Shown here piece by piece: positions 1 through 13,204 of a stretch of DNA of 64,000 nt. The stretch lies in NCBI RefSeq assembly GCF_014851395.1, contig NW_024040040.1, positions 10,540,711-10,604,710 of the forward strand. Reading direction: 5' to 3'. How positions within the stretch are numbered: position 1 is the first letter of the stretch; the number at the start of each line of letters is the position of its first letter. Origin of the DNA: Micropterus salmoides. Lineage: Eukaryota; Chordata; Actinopteri; Centrarchiformes; Centrarchidae. The position numbers and the translations under genes are program-made. Below the pieces are notes generated by a model. It saw nothing but the letters and a program-made list of their open reading frames with translations. It was not told the DNA's origin and searched no databases.

Positions 1-276
1 TCATCTTTACCCCTTCTTAAATGTGCATTCTGACCATCTTCACTGCATTTTTAACCAGGCTGTTGAAGATGGCACACTGGCTGCCCCTGTGTTAAATTCC
101 TTGCAGGGGATAATAATGTTCTCGACATGGAAGATCACATTCAGCTTACGTGACACCCTGACACCAGCAGCCAAGGCCTGCTAATGTAAATCTCACCAGA
201 TTAGATATCTGTAAGCAGCTTGTGTGTGTAGGTGTTAGAGATTGGTGGATGGATCAAGACAGAGGAAGAGGGTGTT

Positions 277-278
<2 letters not shown>

Positions 279-314
<36 letters not shown>
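279..314. repeat. (TG)n microsatellite
   Basis: About 18 TG units. A chance ORF across it gives a Val-Cys repeat and is not coding. Confidence 0.97.
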
Positions 315-318
<4 letters not shown>

Positions 319-1780
319 CCTCTGTCTCGTATCTCGTCCCCTGAAATAGAGTCTAAAGAGATCTCACTGCGTCCCATCCATTGCTCATCATTCACTTTAC
401 ACTGGAACCAAAAACCTCCCCGCTTGGCGTTTTTATGGACGTTACCTATTTAGCAACCTTGTGGAGTTGTAGACTGGATTTCATGTCAGACGGTGTGAAA
501 TTGATCCAGCTACAAGTCTGGGTCTGTCCCCTCCCTTTCACACCCACAGTTGATTTAAAATGCTCTACTGGCTCAGAGTAGTAATAAAGCACAAATCAAA
601 TGATCATTTTCCACATAAATAAGTGCCTATTTTGCATCACTCATCTGTAGACTAATAAAGCATAATAGTGATTCAGAGCTGTGCAGTGTGGGGGATTCAC
701 AGGTTTGCCGCAATCCTTTTATACTCACTACATTTTACTCTCACCCATGCACTCATGACATTCTTGATATTACTGATTACCAGGTTTGCCTTAAAGTTTA
801 TGTTCCTGTGTAGTTTGGTAAAAATCTTGGAAACATTTAGTTGCACAGTTGCTGCTGTGTTTAGCTGATTCCAAAATATTCAGCAGGAAAACAGATTGTG
901 TGAGCTGTATGATTTCGGTGAAGTGAAAAGTTATTTTGAACTGTATATATTGTGAGGATTTTAGTGTTAATTTTATATTAAATGGCTCAACACAACTTAA
1001 TTTTGTCGAACAAGTGTACAACGGCACTTTACCAGCCACAGAGACCCACAGGTGAAAGTCTCTGACTAAAATATACTGTATAACAAACAGTTATAATGCA
1101 TTTCTCTTTTTTTCATTACAGCAGCAAGCTGATATGTCAGTCTAATACCTGTCAAGTAAAAATAGCTTAATGACAAGATTCCTCATCGGCAAACCAAATA
1201 TAGATTTTAATGCGCAGTGTAAACACATTCCTGTTTCCCAGATCACACCTGATATAACCCAGCCATCATATTCTGTCTGAATGTGTTTTACAGGATTAGG
1301 CCGAGCAGGTTGACACTATTGATCAGTGATGCATGATATCTTATTTTCTCTCCTGCTCACTACCTATCTCTATATGTCTCAGTATTTATCACAGTACGAT
1401 TTAGAGAAGTCTGCCTTGTCAGCTTGTTTTCTATTTTTCCTCGTAGACAGTGCTATCCGTGATTTGCCTTATGCATGTGCATGTGAATAGAATAATTATA
1501 CTACAAATAATTGGTTATGTTTTTTTCTTACATTTTATAAAAAAACACATCTGTGCTTAAGTGCTTCAAAAATAATTTTGTTGTTTGTTTTTTAAGTCCA
1601 AGTCAATATTGCATACTCTTCTGTGACTGACAAGTGGTTCTCCTGCAGTAAACCCCACCCACCTGGCACTCCAAGCAAGGTTAAACAAACACAACATTTT
1701 GCAGACTGCATTTTTGCTTGAAATCACTGAGTTTTTTTCACCTGCTGAGGCTGAAAAAAAGGTTTGTGAGCATACATATA

Positions 1781-1802
1781 TGTGTGTGTGTGTGTGTGTG
1801 TG
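1781..1802. repeat. (TG)n microsatellite
   Basis: Eleven TG units followed by TG-rich sequence up to about 1930. Confidence 0.95.
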
Positions 1803-1999
1803 CAAGAATGTGCACTATTGATTGTGTGTGCAGCAGAATGGATCCGGATGTGCACATACGCATGCTATGTGTCTCTACTAGCACAAGTGTGTGCGTGCCG
1901 AGTGTGTGTCGCTACAGTATGTGCGTGTGTCAGCATCATCGCTCCATCTCCCACGGCGTCTCCTGGAAGCTGACAACTGGATAATAGCTTTTTACTTTT

Positions 2000-2240
2000 C
2001 CAGAGCAGGGCTCCGGAGAGAACTAATATGATTATAAATCATTATTCAAATAGAAAGGTGAGGCGCGGCGCTCAGGATAGTAAGAGAGCATGATAATAGC
2101 ATCATTACCTTTTATTTATAATTCAGATTTTTTTTTTGCAAACGTGGCAACTCAACCTAATGTAAGACTACAGGGGATTTCTCGCTGCGATATGGGGAGG
2201 TGTACATGCATCAAACCATCCTGGAGGAGAGGTAAAGATT
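2000..2240. promoter_or_regulatory. possible conserved non-coding block
   Basis: Contains GGAGAGAACTAATATGATTATAAATCATTATTC-like homeodomain-rich sequence near 2014-2048 next to CpG-rich GAGGCGCGGCGCTC near 2060-2073. No ORF. The contrast of AT cores and CpG is what drew attention. Confidence 0.27.
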
Positions 2241-2249
2241 GAGTGATTT

Positions 2250-3470
2250 GAAACAGGGAATATTTATTATGTTTTATAACATTTACGGAGGGGTGTTTGA
2301 ATGGATTTAGTTTGTTACTACAATGAAAATCCTAGACGTGAATTTTGGTTTTAATTTCCCTAATAAAATCTGTGCCTCCCACCCCCAATGCTGACCAATC
2401 CCTACACAGTACCCAGTAATCAAAGTCACTCAGGTCACAAAGATGTAAAGATGTAAAAACACATACACTGAAATACATTATATAAAGAATCCATGCACCA
2501 TATACACATTTTACATTCAAATACTAAACTACTAAACAGCTATATGCCACATATTTGAGTATAGTGGATAGTGAAATAAAAAAAAAATGACATGCCACTA
2601 CAAAAGTGCATCATATTAATTCATTCATCTGTGAAGAGTTACGTAATTGGCCTTATGCACTATGTGAAGACTATAGAGATTTGTCTAGTCTAAGTGTGTG
2701 GTGGAATAGGGTGCTTACTAATGCATGCAACAGTATTTTTAGTGTCTGTGACACCAGCTAGAAATATTATGTTCTGCCAGGTTGGAATATCTAAAGACGA
2801 ATCACTTATCCATTTAGGACAATTTGGTATTCTGGTATTGAGAATTTCAATACGCAATTTTAAAATGTATTAATTGAAGGTCAGTTTTCTTAGAGAGGAG
2901 GTTGACATTGCACCAAACAGGATCTCAGACTGATCAGAACTGAAGCGGCTGAAAATATCCTGACTTTTAGTTTGTACCATGGTTCCATCTCCAAAAAACA
3001 CTGTATTCTACACTTACACTACTACACTACGCTACTCCAACATAATGCCACTCGACAGTGTCTTTGTCAAACCCTCTCCACCCAGTTTGTAACACAGAAA
3101 AATACAGTCCAAAAAACTTGAGCATTGAAAAAGGGTATCTGCAGGCCTTAAAACTTTTGAAACAATAGTACTAGGGATTTTCCTGCCAGTTTCTCACGTT
3201 TAATGATTTATTAATATTATTAGGAATAATTTTAATATGCTGCTGGGAAGTAGGCTACTGACAAATTTCAGTAAACTCATGCACTTAAAAATGATCCTAA
3301 TCACCTCTACTGGTTTCTCATTGATAATTTTGTTTTATGAAACATTTTTTAAATTGCATTCTATTTGGTATAGAATTGTGCAGAAACACTGTTGATAACT
3401 GAGTAATATGACATACTTTTGACTATGTGGCACAACAAAATCTGCATCTTTGCAAAGGATTTGTTTCTAG
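2250..3470. other. non-coding, nothing recognised
   Basis: AT-rich intergenic DNA; no ORF, repeat family or structured element I can name. Confidence 0.65.
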
Positions 3471-3479
3471 ATTTGTTTC

Positions 3480-3665
3480 CAGTTAGTAAACTTCTGTAGC
3501 TGGTGAACTAAGCACTAACACACTAGCCATATTGGGCCATGCTAGCTGCAATAGTTGTTTAATCCTCCTTGCCATTTTGTTCTCGGGACTGAACTTCATG
3601 AGCTCTACAAGTTAACAACCTTTCTAACTGTCAGTTAGTAAGCAAGTTAGCTTAGTTATTGATGG
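3480..3665. repeat. repeat family member A (with 13205-13425)
   Basis: Shares CTAACACACTAGCC, CATTTTGTTCTCGGGA and CTAACTGTCAGTTAGTAAGCAAGTTAGCT-type pieces in the same order with 13205-13425 on the same strand. I do not know the family. Confidence 0.5.
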
Positions 3666-4149
3666 GACAATAAATTCAGTTCATTCAAAAGACTTATGAG
3701 CTCCTGTCTCATAACTTTCTTCTCTTTTATGGAGCAGTTTAAACTCCTACAGAGGAGGTCAACGATCCTCCATTCCTCCATTTTAGACTTTTTCGGCTTT
3801 CTCTAACCCTCAAAGGTCAGCGCTGTCAATACAGCTTGATATTGGTGGAAAAACTAACATTTAGACGAGGGAGACACTCTTTGGTAATGAACAAATCCTG
3901 TAGCTGTTAGCGTGAAAGGTAAGGTGCTCTTTGTTCTCTAAAAGCCTCCTTAGATTCATCTGCAATTGCTTGTACTTTGCTGACCCAGACAGCTGAACTG
4001 TGCTGTATATTAAAATCAGACTTCCACTTTGACTCCTCATCCAAGTCAAAGTCAGTTTTTGTTCTGTGTAGTTTTAGGGATTTATCTGATGCTCTCATCT
4101 AGACAGAGATTCAGCATCATTTCGACAGGGAAGCAATTCTCTGACCTAA

Positions 4150-4400
4150 CTAACCGCTTTGTTATTCTGCTTGCTGTTCAGGTATGAGCGCCTGATGAGC
4201 AGGCAGTGCACCGGATGTCACTAAAATTCAGATGATTTAGCAGCCGATTAGTCACGAAGCCGGAGCTTTGTGTGGAACACGACAGGGAGGGAGAATAGAG
4301 CAAATCCATCTTTGTCAAAGCACAAAGATGCTGCTTAGCAATTCCCTCGCTGACAATTCAGAACGATGTAAATCAGGGAAAATGTGAAGTGACTGAAACA
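4150..4400. promoter_or_regulatory. possible conserved non-coding block
   Basis: Repeat-free stretch with sites such as GATGATTTAGCAGCCGATTAGTC near 4210-4235 and two CACAAAG/CAAAG TCF-like pieces near 4317-4328. No ORF of note. Low confidence. Confidence 0.28.
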
Positions 4401-4409
4401 ATGTCATCT

Positions 4410-6990
4410 ACAGTTTAAGATAAGGTTGCCATTAAACATCCCAAGAGTAAAGACAGTCAGACTTAAGAGCTGATTGAGGTTCTTCCTTTGAGGTTATGTC
4501 AGCTCGTCCGGGCCAAAGATAAAAATCGTTGCTTTGATGTTTGCACCAACAAAATGTTTCTGTTTAATTCAGCCGTGTAATGAGGCTTTCTGCTTCCATT
4601 GTGTGCGTCCACATACAGTATAGGTGTGTTTGCGCATGCCCTCGAGTGTATTGTTGTATGTGTGCATAGTTTTTCATGGTGTCCCACTGTGTAGGAATCT
4701 CACCATTTGTCCTCCAGCTGATTTCTGTAAATGCAGCAAAGGGGGCCCAACCCAGTAATTTTATTTTTGGCCTTCCAGCTCTAAGGCTTAACAGATGTCA
4801 CTCTCGACTCCTCCTGCGGCTCGTTGGGCTGCAGAGGAACGTATAGCTAGAAAATCTTAGTAAAAATGGATTTCAATAATCATGGACATGAGAGTAAATT
4901 TAAAGTACCCCATTTACACTACAATTCAAATGACTTGGGTGAATCAGACAGGTATTAAAAATCAAAAAAGCCAAATGGAAATGCATCCAGGAAGCAGATG
5001 GACTGAAATCAGATTGTCTGCTACTTCAGTAAGTAGTGTCATTCAAACAACCAGAAAAAGCAGCGCCAGTGATTTAGACACATTCAGTCATACACAGGAG
5101 GTACTGTGGTGTTGTAGCATTGATCTGCATGCACTGTCCCTTTTAAATAAAAACAACAAAAAAACAATCTGACCTATGGTCAGTGCAACTGTTGCATGAT
5201 CTGTGTAGATGAGAGCCAAACAATTGTCTCGCTTGTGGAAGCCTAGTATCCCTACTGTCTACGTCCATATCGGACATTATGCACCCCACTATTTCTAACG
5301 CAGGAAGTGTGTCCTATATGTAAATGTGCTATTGTACCATCATCGTCTGCAGAAGTAAAATATCTGCAGCCTCTTTATCGCAGTCTATATAGCAGCTCTG
5401 GCAAATAACAGTGTTTGCTGCTGTTATCAGTTCTTCCATTCCTGACTAATAGCAGCATCCTCTTGTAAAAGTGTGGTTACCTTTTCACAGCAATTATTTC
5501 TGACGTGCCCTTAAGCAAAGCCCTGAACCTCTAATTACCTCAGTGGAGCTCCTTTAGTGGAGAACAAAAGAAGCAAATGTAAATATGTGGACGTGAAACG
5601 CTGCATCATTGACAAAAGAACATGCAGATGCAGCAAACATTTCCAGTCTGAGGAATTTTGCTGTGTTTTCTCAGGGTACTGAGATAGCTTAAGAATGCAA
5701 ATTGGACTATCACCAGTGCAATAAAATCATTTTAGAAACCCATAGTGAAGACTGTCAGAGCTGCAGGGTTCTGCTGAGGGACGATAAGGGGGGATGGTGG
5801 TGAAAGACTTGACCTTGCTGCCCAAAGGAAGGGGGGCCATCATTAGTGTGGCACCAGGAAGGTTGTACACTTGACCTGACACCCCTCGGTGTCCAGATAA
5901 GAGTGAGGGATGAGCTTTACTCCTTCCTTTCCTCCTCCTTTTCCAAACAATCCCATTTTCCACAGTCAACGGTTTGAAAACCAAAAACCTTGCCGCCAGG
6001 TATTGGAATGAAAAGAAACAGAAAAGGGAAAACAAGGAAGTCTAACTGCTCACATTGTCACTACTCTGGCTGCCATGTTTCACTTGCTCAGCAACACTTC
6101 TTCATCTCTGCTCCAAGTTCTCCTCCCTCTTCCCTCTTCCCTCCCCATCCCTGGCGACAGCACAGAGACTTGTTTGAAGACTGATGTCTGCCCCAGTTTA
6201 ACTAATTAATCTTTCCCAAACTCGAGAGCTTTTCCTGAAGCCCAGCAGAACCCGTCAGACCACTGACTGATCACACCTGGGTTTTGTGGCGGAGATGCAT
6301 CACTTTACATCAGGTGACAAGAACAAAACACTGAGAAAAGCCCATTTTGGATTTTCTATTTCTTATACTGAATATCTCTGATCTCAGTACTGCACTTTTC
6401 TCAGGCAGCATCTCTGTACATGATCCTGTTCTCTTCATACCATGTGTTAGTATATTGCACTATGTGTGTTAATGTGTAAGCATACTGATAATTACCCTGT
6501 TGTTTTCTGTCACTTCTCAACTGAAGATCCACTGATTACTACTTGTTAAGAAAGCAGCTTTGACCAGGTAAAACGTGAGCAGAGTAACCCAAACACTATT
6601 TTCTTCAGCAACTTCCTCCAGCTCCACTGGGGAGATCTTAAAGCACACCCAGATAAATTTAATTTGTGATCTAAGCTTGTGACCATAGTGGCTCAGGATC
6701 ATTCGAGTTTATTATGATATAGCCAGGAGGCATCCCTACTAGGTTGCTGCCTCAACACTGGCATAGAGGTGTCTTGGTACACGGGTATACTGTGGCCTCT
6801 AACCCATGGGTTACTTATGTTGCCTGGGAGGAGACACTGCCTCAAAGGCTCAAGTTAGGGAACAAAATGGCAGAGATTACATAATGAACTGTAACACAAA
6901 TGGCTGCTGCTTTACTTTGCAAGATAGATAGTGATGCATCTCTGGCTATTTTTAGGTAGGTATGTGGTGGCTCCCCCTTTCCAGAGGTGG
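4410..6990. other. non-coding, nothing firm recognised
   Basis: Intergenic DNA. A 102-residue minus-strand ORF (5727-6035) and a 96-residue plus-strand ORF (4882-5172) have no domain, and I treat them as chance. Confidence 0.65.
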
Positions 6991-6995
6991 GCATA

Positions 6996-7170
6996 CAGTC
7001 TCCTCCAAAAGTATTGGAACGGTAAGGCAAATTCCTTTGTTTTTGTTGTTCACTGAAGACATTTGGGTTTAAGATCAAAAGATGAGTAAGGGACAAGAGT
7101 TCAGAATTTCAGCTTTTATTTCCTGGTATTCACATCTAGATGTGTTAAACAACTTAGATCACATCACCGT
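6996..7170 (+). repeat. Tc1-like element left terminal inverted repeat
   Basis: Complementary to 8390-8561. It contains the outer repeat CAGTCTCCTCCAAAAGTATT and an AAGGCAAATTCC motif, then matches the other arm through the CTAGATGTGTTAAA segment near 7136-7149. Confidence 0.85.
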
Positions 7171-7204
7171 TTGTATTAGACCACAGCATTCTTAGGTGAG
7201 CAAA

Positions 7205-8194
7205 AGTAAAACAACAAATAATCTTAAAGTAAATAACTTTAATATTTGGTGGCATAACCTTTGCCTGCGACCCACTGACATCACCAAACTGTTGCATTCT
7301 TCATTTGTGATGCTATTCCAGGCTTTTACCGCAGCTTCTTTCAGTTCTTGTTTGTTTCAGGGTGTTTCTCCCTTCAGTCTCCTCTTAAGGAGGTGAAATG
7401 CAGCTCTATTGGGTTAAGGTCAGGTGATTGACTTGGCCAGTCTGAAACCTTCCACTTTTTTCCCCTGATGAAGTCCTTTGTTTTGTTGGCAGTGTGCTTT
7501 GGGTCATTGTCCTGCTGCATGATAAACTTCCTCCTGATTAGTTTCAATGCATTTCTCTGTAAATTGGCAGACAAAATGTTTCCGTACACTTCTGAATTCA
7601 TTCTGCTGCGACCATCATCAGTTACATCATCAATAAATATTAATGAGCCTGTTCCAGAAGCAGCCGTTCACGCCCAAGCCATGACATTACCTCCACCATG
7701 CTTCACAGATGAGCTTGTATGCTTTGGATCATAAGCAGTTCTTTTTCTTTCTCCACACTTTGGCTTTTCCATCACTTTGGCACAGATTAATCTTGGTCTC
7801 ATCAGTCCATAAGATTGTGTTCCAGAACATTTGCGGCTCATCTCTGTACTGCTTTGCAAATTTCAATCTGACCTTCTGATTCTTCCTGCTGATGAGTGGT
7901 TTGCATCTTGTGGTGTGGCCTCTCTTTCTGCTCTCTGAGTCTTCTTCCAACAGTGCATTGTGATACCTTCACCCCTGCACTGTGGAGGTCGTTGGTGATG
8001 TTACTTACTGATGTTTAGGGAGTTTTCTTCACAGCTCTCACGATATTTCTGTCATAAACTATTGTTGTTTTCCTTGGTCGACCTGTTCGACGTCTGTTGC
8101 TCAGTACACCAGTAGTTTCTTTCTTCGATTTTCCTTCTTTTCTCAGCTTGACAATGGCTTGCTTTTCTCCCATAGACAGCTCTCTGGTCTTCAT
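7205..8194 (-). pseudogene. Tc1-like transposase pseudogene
   Basis: Minus-strand translation from ATG 8194-8192 gives a short N-terminal helix-turn-helix-like and basic segment (MKTRELSMGEKQAIVKLRKE), interrupted by stops. Further on, separate frames give the catalytic core: LWTDETKI with the first Asp (about 7820-7790), a GGGNVMAWA block (about 7690-7668), MQQDNDPKHTA with the second Asp (about 7520-7490), and SPDLNPIE with the final acidic position (about 7430-7400). This is the DD34E arrangement of Tc1 transposases. Stops and frame changes between blocks break the reading frame; I regard it as dead. Confidence 0.9.
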
Positions 8195-8389
8195 GTTGGT
8201 TTATCCTCTTTAACAGGAAATGCAGTCTTTATAGGTTTGAACCAAGGGTGAAAACTTAGACTAGTCATGCAGAGCTATTTAATGTTTGGACAATCAACCT
8301 AAAAGGCAACACCTGGGCAACAAGAAACATCTCAGTCACACGTTCCAATAGTTTTGCTCACTTGAAAAATGGGTGGGTTCAAACAAAGT

Positions 8390-8561
8390 GTGATATGTCC
8401 TGAGTTATTTAACACATCTAGGTGTGAATACCAGGAAATAAAAGCTGAAATTCTGAACTCTAGTCTCTTACTCATCTTTTGATCTTAAACCCAAATGTCT
8501 TCAGTGAACAACAAAAACAAAGGAATTTGCCTTACTGTTCCAATACTTTTGGAGGGGACTG
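8390..8561 (-). repeat. Tc1-like element right terminal inverted repeat
   Basis: Partner of the left arm at 6996-7170, read in the opposite direction. Differences are scattered single substitutions, e.g. CAGTCC here against CAGTCT on the left. Confidence 0.85.
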
Positions 8562-8569
8562 TATACTGT

Positions 8570-10980
8570 ATGCCTGCCTCAACTAGTCCCTACCAAAAAG
8601 AAGGGTCTGTCTTTTTATAATGATGTCCTCTCTGTATTCCTCATGTCAGGCCAGTTTCTTTCTGCTGTGTCATTCTGTGGCAACCCAATGATCGGGATCT
8701 TAGCAGCCCAGTGTGGAATTCGGTCCATAGTTCACCCCACGATTTACATCCAGTGCAACGTTCACTTAACGCTGGAAGTAGTGCATGAGTTTGTGTCCTG
8801 TCAAAGACAAGTGTAAAATTCCTTGCAGGTCTTAACCAGCTGCCATGTGCAGATATAAAGCAAGAACTGTTGAAACACTGCAACTGGACTTAAAAAAACA
8901 ACAACATTGTCATTGAACACAGTGTTTTGCAGATTTGTCCAACATCAACGTTCTTGCCCGGCAATATGTGAGGGCTGTAATGAGTTTTGCTGTAAACCTC
9001 AGCTCTTTCTTCATCTCTATAGTCTGATACAACAGCCTGCATTACTGCAGCCGGTGTAATTAACCAGCCATTCATACGTCTTCAACAGGTTTTTAGTTGT
9101 AAAGATTTAGCTCTATGTTTATTTAAACCGTTATTAAGCTTTGCCTTTGAAAATATTAGCTCCAAGCCCTAAAACTATTACTGTATGTCTAGTTTTGTGA
9201 CATCAACAAATCACAATTTCATACATTTGTCTAACTACAGCAGTTACATCACAGTGGTTCCATGTGCTTTTTTACAAGCCTCGGCACATCAGACTTGATA
9301 TTATCTGCATTGAGATCCTTCTCGACATAGAAAAGACAACTACAGAAAACACTTCCATCTCTTTGGGAACCAACCGAAAAACAACAAAATCTCCTCATAC
9401 CTATTTTTACACCATTATTTATATTCAGCAAAAGGAAATCCCGACCAAGGAAACCTCCTCTGAGAGGATTGGCAGCTTATTGTTGCATCTTGTGTTGTGT
9501 GCCACAAGGCTTGATGGCTTTTAGGAAATCTACTTTGGTAGAAGGATGCTTTTAGTGATTTTGGCAGAAGGAAAGACGTTCATACTATGGACCAGTTGCA
9601 ACATCCCATCACACAGAAAAGAAGAAGAGGATTTATGGGAAATGTCATCTTAAAGCTGATTAACCAACAAAATATGTATCATAGGATCCTCCCAACCATG
9701 ATATAATGTTTGTCACTATACCCAGATGTTACAGGTAATTTAACAATGATATATTGATGTCAGTAATTCAGCTAAAATTAATAAATGTAAATGATGTTAG
9801 TAATTCTTAGAGATAGCAGCTTTAAAAATCTGACCTCGTGAACATGTAGAGTTTTCATCAGACGGTAACAAATTATGTCTTGTTCATCATAAATCCAGAA
9901 TAGATAATGTTGCTTCACTGTCTGGGCCAGGTAGGATTGTCTGTCTGCAGGACAGCAGAGCATGAGCTCTTATGTCAAAGCTTCATTAAGTCCTGGTCCA
10001 TGCTGATTGTTACCAGCTGTACTCCAACATGCAGTCTGTGTGTGTATACATGAGCGTTCACTGGCTGGAGTTAGCGGAGGTTGGCTGGTGAGGGACAGTG
10101 ACTTATATCTTGTACTGATCTAATGAAGGTCCTGGGGAGGAGGAAGACAAGATACTCTTGATATGTCCTGCATACCATGGAAATGTAATGCCAAATAATA
10201 TCCCTGATGTTTTTTTCTATGCTTCAGAGTAGAATGACTTGATATAGAGTCTAATGTTAGCGTGGGAGCAGCAGTACAGTAGGAACCCAGACTTTCCCAG
10301 AGCGTTTTCAGATTCAATCCACAAACCCTCAGGTCACTGTGAAAGTTGAGTCAAGGAGATATAGTGAGAAGGAGTAGGAACAAAGTCCTTATGTAGGCAA
10401 GTCCCGCCAACTAGGCAGCCATCTTGGTAACGCCTCCGGGCAGTTATTTAGGATAAACTAGATCAGACCCCTAAATAAATGAATGGGGAGAGAGCCATAA
10501 CTGCACTGTCAATGGTCACAACAGCATGTATAGAATCACCTTTAAAATGTGATAAAAACTGCTGGAAAAGTTTAATGACTTTGTCCCGAAATATAGTTTA
10601 TTGGCATTCAACCGCAATCTTTAGCAACTGGCTTTACCTATGAAATTCTATTTAGGCTTCGTCAAGTGGTGTCTCTCGTTCCCATAAACAGTCTCTGTTT
10701 GTAATCATGGAAAGAACAGATACATTAACTTGTGAACTTGGCCCAAATAAATATATGATTAAAAAGTAGAAAAAAACAAACTCATGTTCTTTTTAAAATT
10801 ATTTAATAAACTGAATTAGTCGACATCCTCTGAAATCTAAAATCTAATATCTCAGTAAGATGATATCTTTCTTTTAAAAACACTCAAATTATGAAAAAAA
10901 CTTTCAGATGCAAAATACTGGATACCTTCAGCCACAATTATTGTAGCTGTCATTTGCGTGAATTTAACATGCATTTAGAA
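8570..10980. other. non-coding, nothing recognised
   Basis: Intergenic DNA following the Tc1-like element. Short ORFs only. Confidence 0.65.
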
Positions 10981-10984
10981 GCAT

Positions 10985-11160
10985 GTTGACTCCAAGATGC
11001 TGTTAAAAAGCCTTCCTGGTCTGGGAACTGGAGCAGGAGAGTCGTTTAGTGGTTTGACCGTAGGTCCACAGTTTCAACCCATCAGCAGCTCTGACATATA
11101 ACCCTTTGTTGGCATGGCAAGAAAGCCATTTAATAAAGGAAGGTTTTCAGAGGCACTGTA
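10985..11160. repeat. possible tRNA-derived SINE fragment
   Basis: GAGTCGTTTAGTGGTTTGAC, then CCACAGTTTCAACCC, has the spacing of a degenerate tRNA-like head. It sits next to the LINE fragment at 11210. Confidence 0.35.
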
Positions 11161-11209
11161 AAAGAAGAAACAGGTTTTGCCACAGTTGGGGTGTCCTAAC
11201 ATTCATTCA

Positions 11210-11500
11210 GTACAATTTAGAATTGTGGATACATTTGGAATTGAGGATTTCTTTTTGACTTATGCCTGGTAAAACAGCATTATAGTAGTCCAAGTATGAG
11301 GAAATAAAAACATGTAATATGAGATATTCAGGATCTTTACAAACATTCCTGGAACGGTAGAACCAAGACTGGATGGCCTTGTTCGTATGAAATTCAAAAT
11401 TGAGTCTGGAATCAAACACCACCCCAGGATTTCTGACAAAACACGTAATATGTTTGGACAGTGAAGACTGCATTTGTGTCTTGCATTGTGGAGAGGCTAG
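11210..11500 (-). pseudogene. LINE reverse transcriptase fragment (L2/Rex-like), decayed
   Basis: Minus-strand translation includes VRNPGVVFDSRLNFEFHTNK and, further on, ILHVFISSYLDYYNAVLPGI. These match the C-terminal reverse-transcriptase region of non-LTR elements where one sees NLGVxFDxxLxFxxHI and HAFISSRLDYCNAL. An internal gap of residues and altered key positions (Tyr-Leu-Asp-Tyr-Tyr) show decay. The 122-residue ORF is the remains of a retroposon, not a host gene. Confidence 0.72.
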
Positions 11501-11509
11501 TGGGGTTGT

Positions 11510-13200
11510 CAGGTTTAACTGGTACATATATATCTGCGTATCTGGGACACTGGTGTGCATGTAAATGTACTTCACTCTGCTGTTAAATTTGTATTTAAAA
11601 AAAAGTCAGCCTTTGAAATAAAAAGTTTCAATGGATAAGTTCATAGACATCGACTGACCCGGTTCCATGTTGATTTAATAAAATCAACACTTGTCCTCGG
11701 TGGGACACCCACTCTCTCACGACGGATTGATCCTGACCCTCACTCGACTTCCAAAGCCAATAAACAGCTATCACATGCTGATCAAGGAGAAGTGAAACTG
11801 TTACTTTTGGCTCCCTGTCCTGCGCTTTGATGTGAAATCACTAGAGGACCTTGGCTGATAGACTAAATATATACAGACATCTGCACCTCACTTCAGTCGT
11901 GTTTTATGTTCTTTGCAAACATGTTGTTTTTTTCATTTACCCAGCAAGTGTGGAGAGATCATGGTAGACTAATGAAAATCGGCTGCCGCTCAGTGATTGA
12001 ATGCACGAACAGCCAATTGGAACCCTGCTACTCTCAAAATTGGTTTCATATAAACCAACAGTGGCACTGCTGCTTCTTCATTTCATTAAATGTACCAAGG
12101 CTTCAATCCTTTTTATCCATGACTTGTATTGAATGAAAGAGCACCAGACGGGATAGCTATAGATCCAAAACCATGTGTGCAACAGTGCAAATAAGTCCAC
12201 TTCTCATCAAAAGGAAAGTGAATAGAAGGGAGAAAGGAGTTGCAGAGAGCAGAAAAACAAAGCATGTGCCAGATGAATTAGTGAAGTATATATCATGGAA
12301 AATGACTTCTTTACAAAGCAAGGGTCATGTACCTGTGCTGGATTTAAGAAGCTTCTATGAGTTATCATGCTATCATTCCACGCTGTCAGTGCCTTATTAT
12401 TTGGAGGATCAGTGACGCTTGTATTATATTTCACTCCTTACTCCTTTCGGGAACCTTCCACTGCAGCCCTGCTGGGGCCACTCATAACTGGGAGAGTTTT
12501 AGGACTTCATAAGTTTTCCCAGAGAAAAGCCACAAGACTTATTTAGCAGTAATCTTATCCTATGTCTTTATAGAAGCCAGATCTGGTGCAGAGATATATA
12601 ATATGAGCTGTGGAAATGACAGTCGCCTCCTAAGTTACAGGGGCACAACTGAAGAGATGAGCTGTTGTAGGCTCTGTATGATGGGCAGAAAGAAAAAGAA
12701 AAAGTAAACAGACACTATAGGTTCAGGACAGAAAACTGCACTGATGATGAAGAGCCAATAATATTTAAGGCTAGACCCCTAAATGTATTCAAACTGACTA
12801 CACCGAGTGAAGATCTTTTATAAGGCTGAAGTGTTAGGTGCAGCTCATTCAGTACTACAGTAGTTTGTAAGACGAGTTGACTGATTGTTTATACCTGATC
12901 TGAAGGGTCACACATGAAGGAGACTTAACATTGTTTAAATACGGGGAGCGTTTTCAGGCAGTCTTTCTAGTGTTAAGAATTAAAAAAAGAGAGCTAGGGA
13001 GAAGATTTCCTTGCTCACCTCAGCACGGCTGGCACTGTGTTAAGTGGTTGTGATTGTCATCAGAATCCAACAAGCAGTTCTGACGGAGTATACCGGCTCC
13101 TTCAAGGCCCAGTCACACTAGAAAGTGGCACAGCAAATTTATCTGCACATCTACATAAAGTATTTGGTTCTAGCGCCTTGGTGACCTAGGGACTGCACAC
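11510..13200. other. non-coding, nothing recognised
   Basis: Intergenic DNA after the LINE fragment; ORFs up to 80 codons have no domain. Confidence 0.65.
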
Positions 13201-13204
13201 AGAG

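Larger units (their letters stand above)
1..1990. other. non-coding, no gene recognised
   Basis: Apart from TG microsatellites at 279 and 1781 there is only AT-rich intergenic sequence. Small ORFs of 60-90 codons show no domain or codon pattern of a gene. Confidence 0.7.
6996..8561 (-). mobile_element. Tc1-like (Tc1/mariner) DNA transposon, near full length, inactive
   Basis: The element starts CAGTCTCCTCCAAAAGTATT at 6996 and ends with the complementary sequence at 8561, flanked by TA on both sides (6994-6995 and 8562-8563), the Tc1/mariner target duplication. The terminal inverted repeats match over about 170-180 bp with few differences, so they are long for the family. Total length of 1566 bp is normal for Tc1 elements. 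It carries a broken transposase on the minus strand. The near-identity of the repeats suggests moderately recent insertion, whereas stops and frameshifts show it can no longer move itself. Confidence 0.93.

Noticed and set aside
7374..7950. Host genes from the three minus-strand ORFs here
   Set aside because: They are pieces of the dead Tc1-like transposase.
6996..8561. Active Tc1-like transposon
   Set aside because: Stops and frame changes separate the catalytic motifs, so the enzyme cannot be made from this copy.
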